From Erythrobacter sp. (GTDB lineage: Bacteria; Pseudomonadota; Alphaproteobacteria; Sphingomonadales; Sphingomonadaceae), in the NCBI GenBank assembly GCA_009993605.1, contig JAACTB010000007.1, forward strand, positions 835,333 to 899,332: 64,000 bases of DNA. Direction: 5' to 3'. Position numbers and translations under genes: made by a program. This document shows, one piece after another, positions 63,347 to 64,000 of this stretch; position 1 is the first letter of the stretch, and each line of letters begins with the position of its first letter. Below the pieces are notes generated by a model. That model worked only from the letters and a program-made list of their open reading frames with translations, ran no database searches and was not told the DNA's origin.

Positions 63347-63419
63347 TCGAGGGCGAGCCTTGAGGCTTATCGACATCCTGTGACTTGATTCGCGGGTGCT
63401 GGGCGTTTCATAGGCCCGC

Positions 63420-64000
63420 ATGGCCGAATCTGCTTCCCCATCCTCTCTCCACCCCGACGCCGACCTTCATCGGCGCGGACTGATGTTCATCCTGTCCTCG
63501 CCCAGCGGGGCAGGTAAAACCACGATCAGCCGGATGCTGCTCGACGCGGACGAGGAAATCCGCCTCTCGGTGAGCGTGACCACGCGCCAGCCGCGTCCGG
63601 GGGAGATCGAGGGCGTCCATTACCACTTCGTCAGCGACGCGGAATTCGACGCGATGATCGATGAGGACGATTTCTACGAATGGGCCCCGGTCTTCGGCCA
63701 TCGTTACGGCACGCCCAAGGGGCGCATCCGCACCGCGCTGAAACAGGGCCAGGATTTTCTCTTCGATATCGACTGGCAGGGCACGCAGCAGCTCTACCAG
63801 AAGGACCAGCAGGACGTGGTCCGCGTCTTCATCCTGCCGCCCAGCATCGCCGAGCTGCGCCGCCGCCTGGAAGGGCGCGCCACCGACGACATGGGAACGA
63901 TCGACGCGCGCATGGATCGCGCCCGCAGCGAGATCAGCCACTGGGACGCCTACGATTACGTGGTGATCAACGACGATGTCGACAGCTGCTTCGCCAAGGT
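63420..64000 (+). CDS. gmk: Guanylate kinase, 3' end outside window
   Basis: The frame is open from the ATG at 63420 to the window end (194 codons). P-loop [10 protein letters not shown] (about 26-35), GMP-binding TTRQPRPGE and GVHYHFVS, and [11 protein letters not shown] are diagnostic. Makes GDP from GMP. About 20 residues are likely missing. Confidence 0.93.
   Translation, partial: MAESASPSSLHPDADLHRRGLMFILSSPSGAGKTTISRMLLDADEEIRLSVSVTTRQPRPGEIEGVHYHFVSDAEFDAMIDEDDFYEWAPVFGHRYGTPKGRIRTALKQGQDFLFDIDWQGTQQLYQKDQQDVVRVFILPPSIAELRRRLEGRATDDMGTIDARMDRARSEISHWDAYDYVVINDDVDSCFAK

Noticed and set aside
61718..63421. Very long N-terminal extension of hisB
   Set aside because: The frame is open only because it is antisense to sspB and the following gene; HisB homology begins exactly at the ATG at 62311.

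Overview
The window is GC-rich, densely packed chromosomal DNA from an alphaproteobacterium, most likely a sphingomonad of the Erythrobacter/Qipengyuania type. This rests on several features: SspB of the alphaproteobacterial kind, a ybgC-tolQRAB-pal cluster, a hisBHAF/hisE/HIT cluster, a NodT-type RND efflux system, CheY-like and HhH proteins of a kind common in sphingomonads, and the sequence style (many GTG/TTG starts, ATGA couplings). I see no insertion sequence, integrase, prophage or CRISPR array. No gap between genes exceeds about 240 bases.

Layout. 1-3.4 kb: end of a polysaccharide flippase, a coupled OmpA/small-membrane-peptide/HhH trio, and a single-domain response regulator. 3.5-6.4 kb: glutaryl-CoA dehydrogenase, then maleylacetoacetate isomerase and fumarylacetoacetate hydrolase (aromatic amino-acid breakdown). 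6.5-9.8 kb: a fatty acid oxidation set (LCAD-type acyl-CoA dehydrogenase, crotonase, divergent thiolase). 9.8-16.1 kb: a minus-strand operon of 5-oxoprolinase followed by DUF969, DUF979 and DUF2891 proteins, read as 5-oxoproline uptake and hydrolysis. 16.2-22.8 kb: an RND tripartite efflux operon with a divergent TetR repressor and a clear palindromic operator. 23-26 kb: bioF-bioD-bioA. 26.1-28.4 kb: a lipoprotein and a second flippase.

28.4-32.9 kb holds a seven-gene minus-strand cassette of glutathione-transferase-like, glyoxalase-fold (VOC), GFA and DUF1428 proteins. It faces a divergent HxlR regulator and is probably a detoxification or carbonyl-metabolism operon whose substrate cannot be read from sequence. 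33-37.4 kb: tRNA-Ser(GGA), a GT2-like protein, a periplasmic cyclophilin with an unusual insert, and the Rel/SpoT enzyme. 37.6-43.7 kb: an autotransporter carrying an S1 serine-protease domain, a convergent small lipoprotein with an I78-type protease-inhibitor domain, and an M1 aminopeptidase. 43.8-49.5 kb: K+ uptake (KtrAB/TrkH type), hemF, pdeM, infC with a probable ATA start, and two exported proteins of unknown role.

49.5-53.7 kb: a cystathionine gamma-synthase-family enzyme behind a leader that can fold over its ribosome binding site, an ATP-grasp protein, a protein with three TonB-C-like repeats, and a DnaJ-domain protein. 53.8-58.3 kb: complete Tol-Pal system. 58.4-62.3 kb: hisE, hisF, hisA, hisH and hisB. 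62.4-64 kb: sspB, an unknown, and the start of gmk. Two copies of a 147-base nested-palindrome repeat lie at 12.4 and 60.2 kb. The first supplies the 3' end of the 5-oxoprolinase gene.
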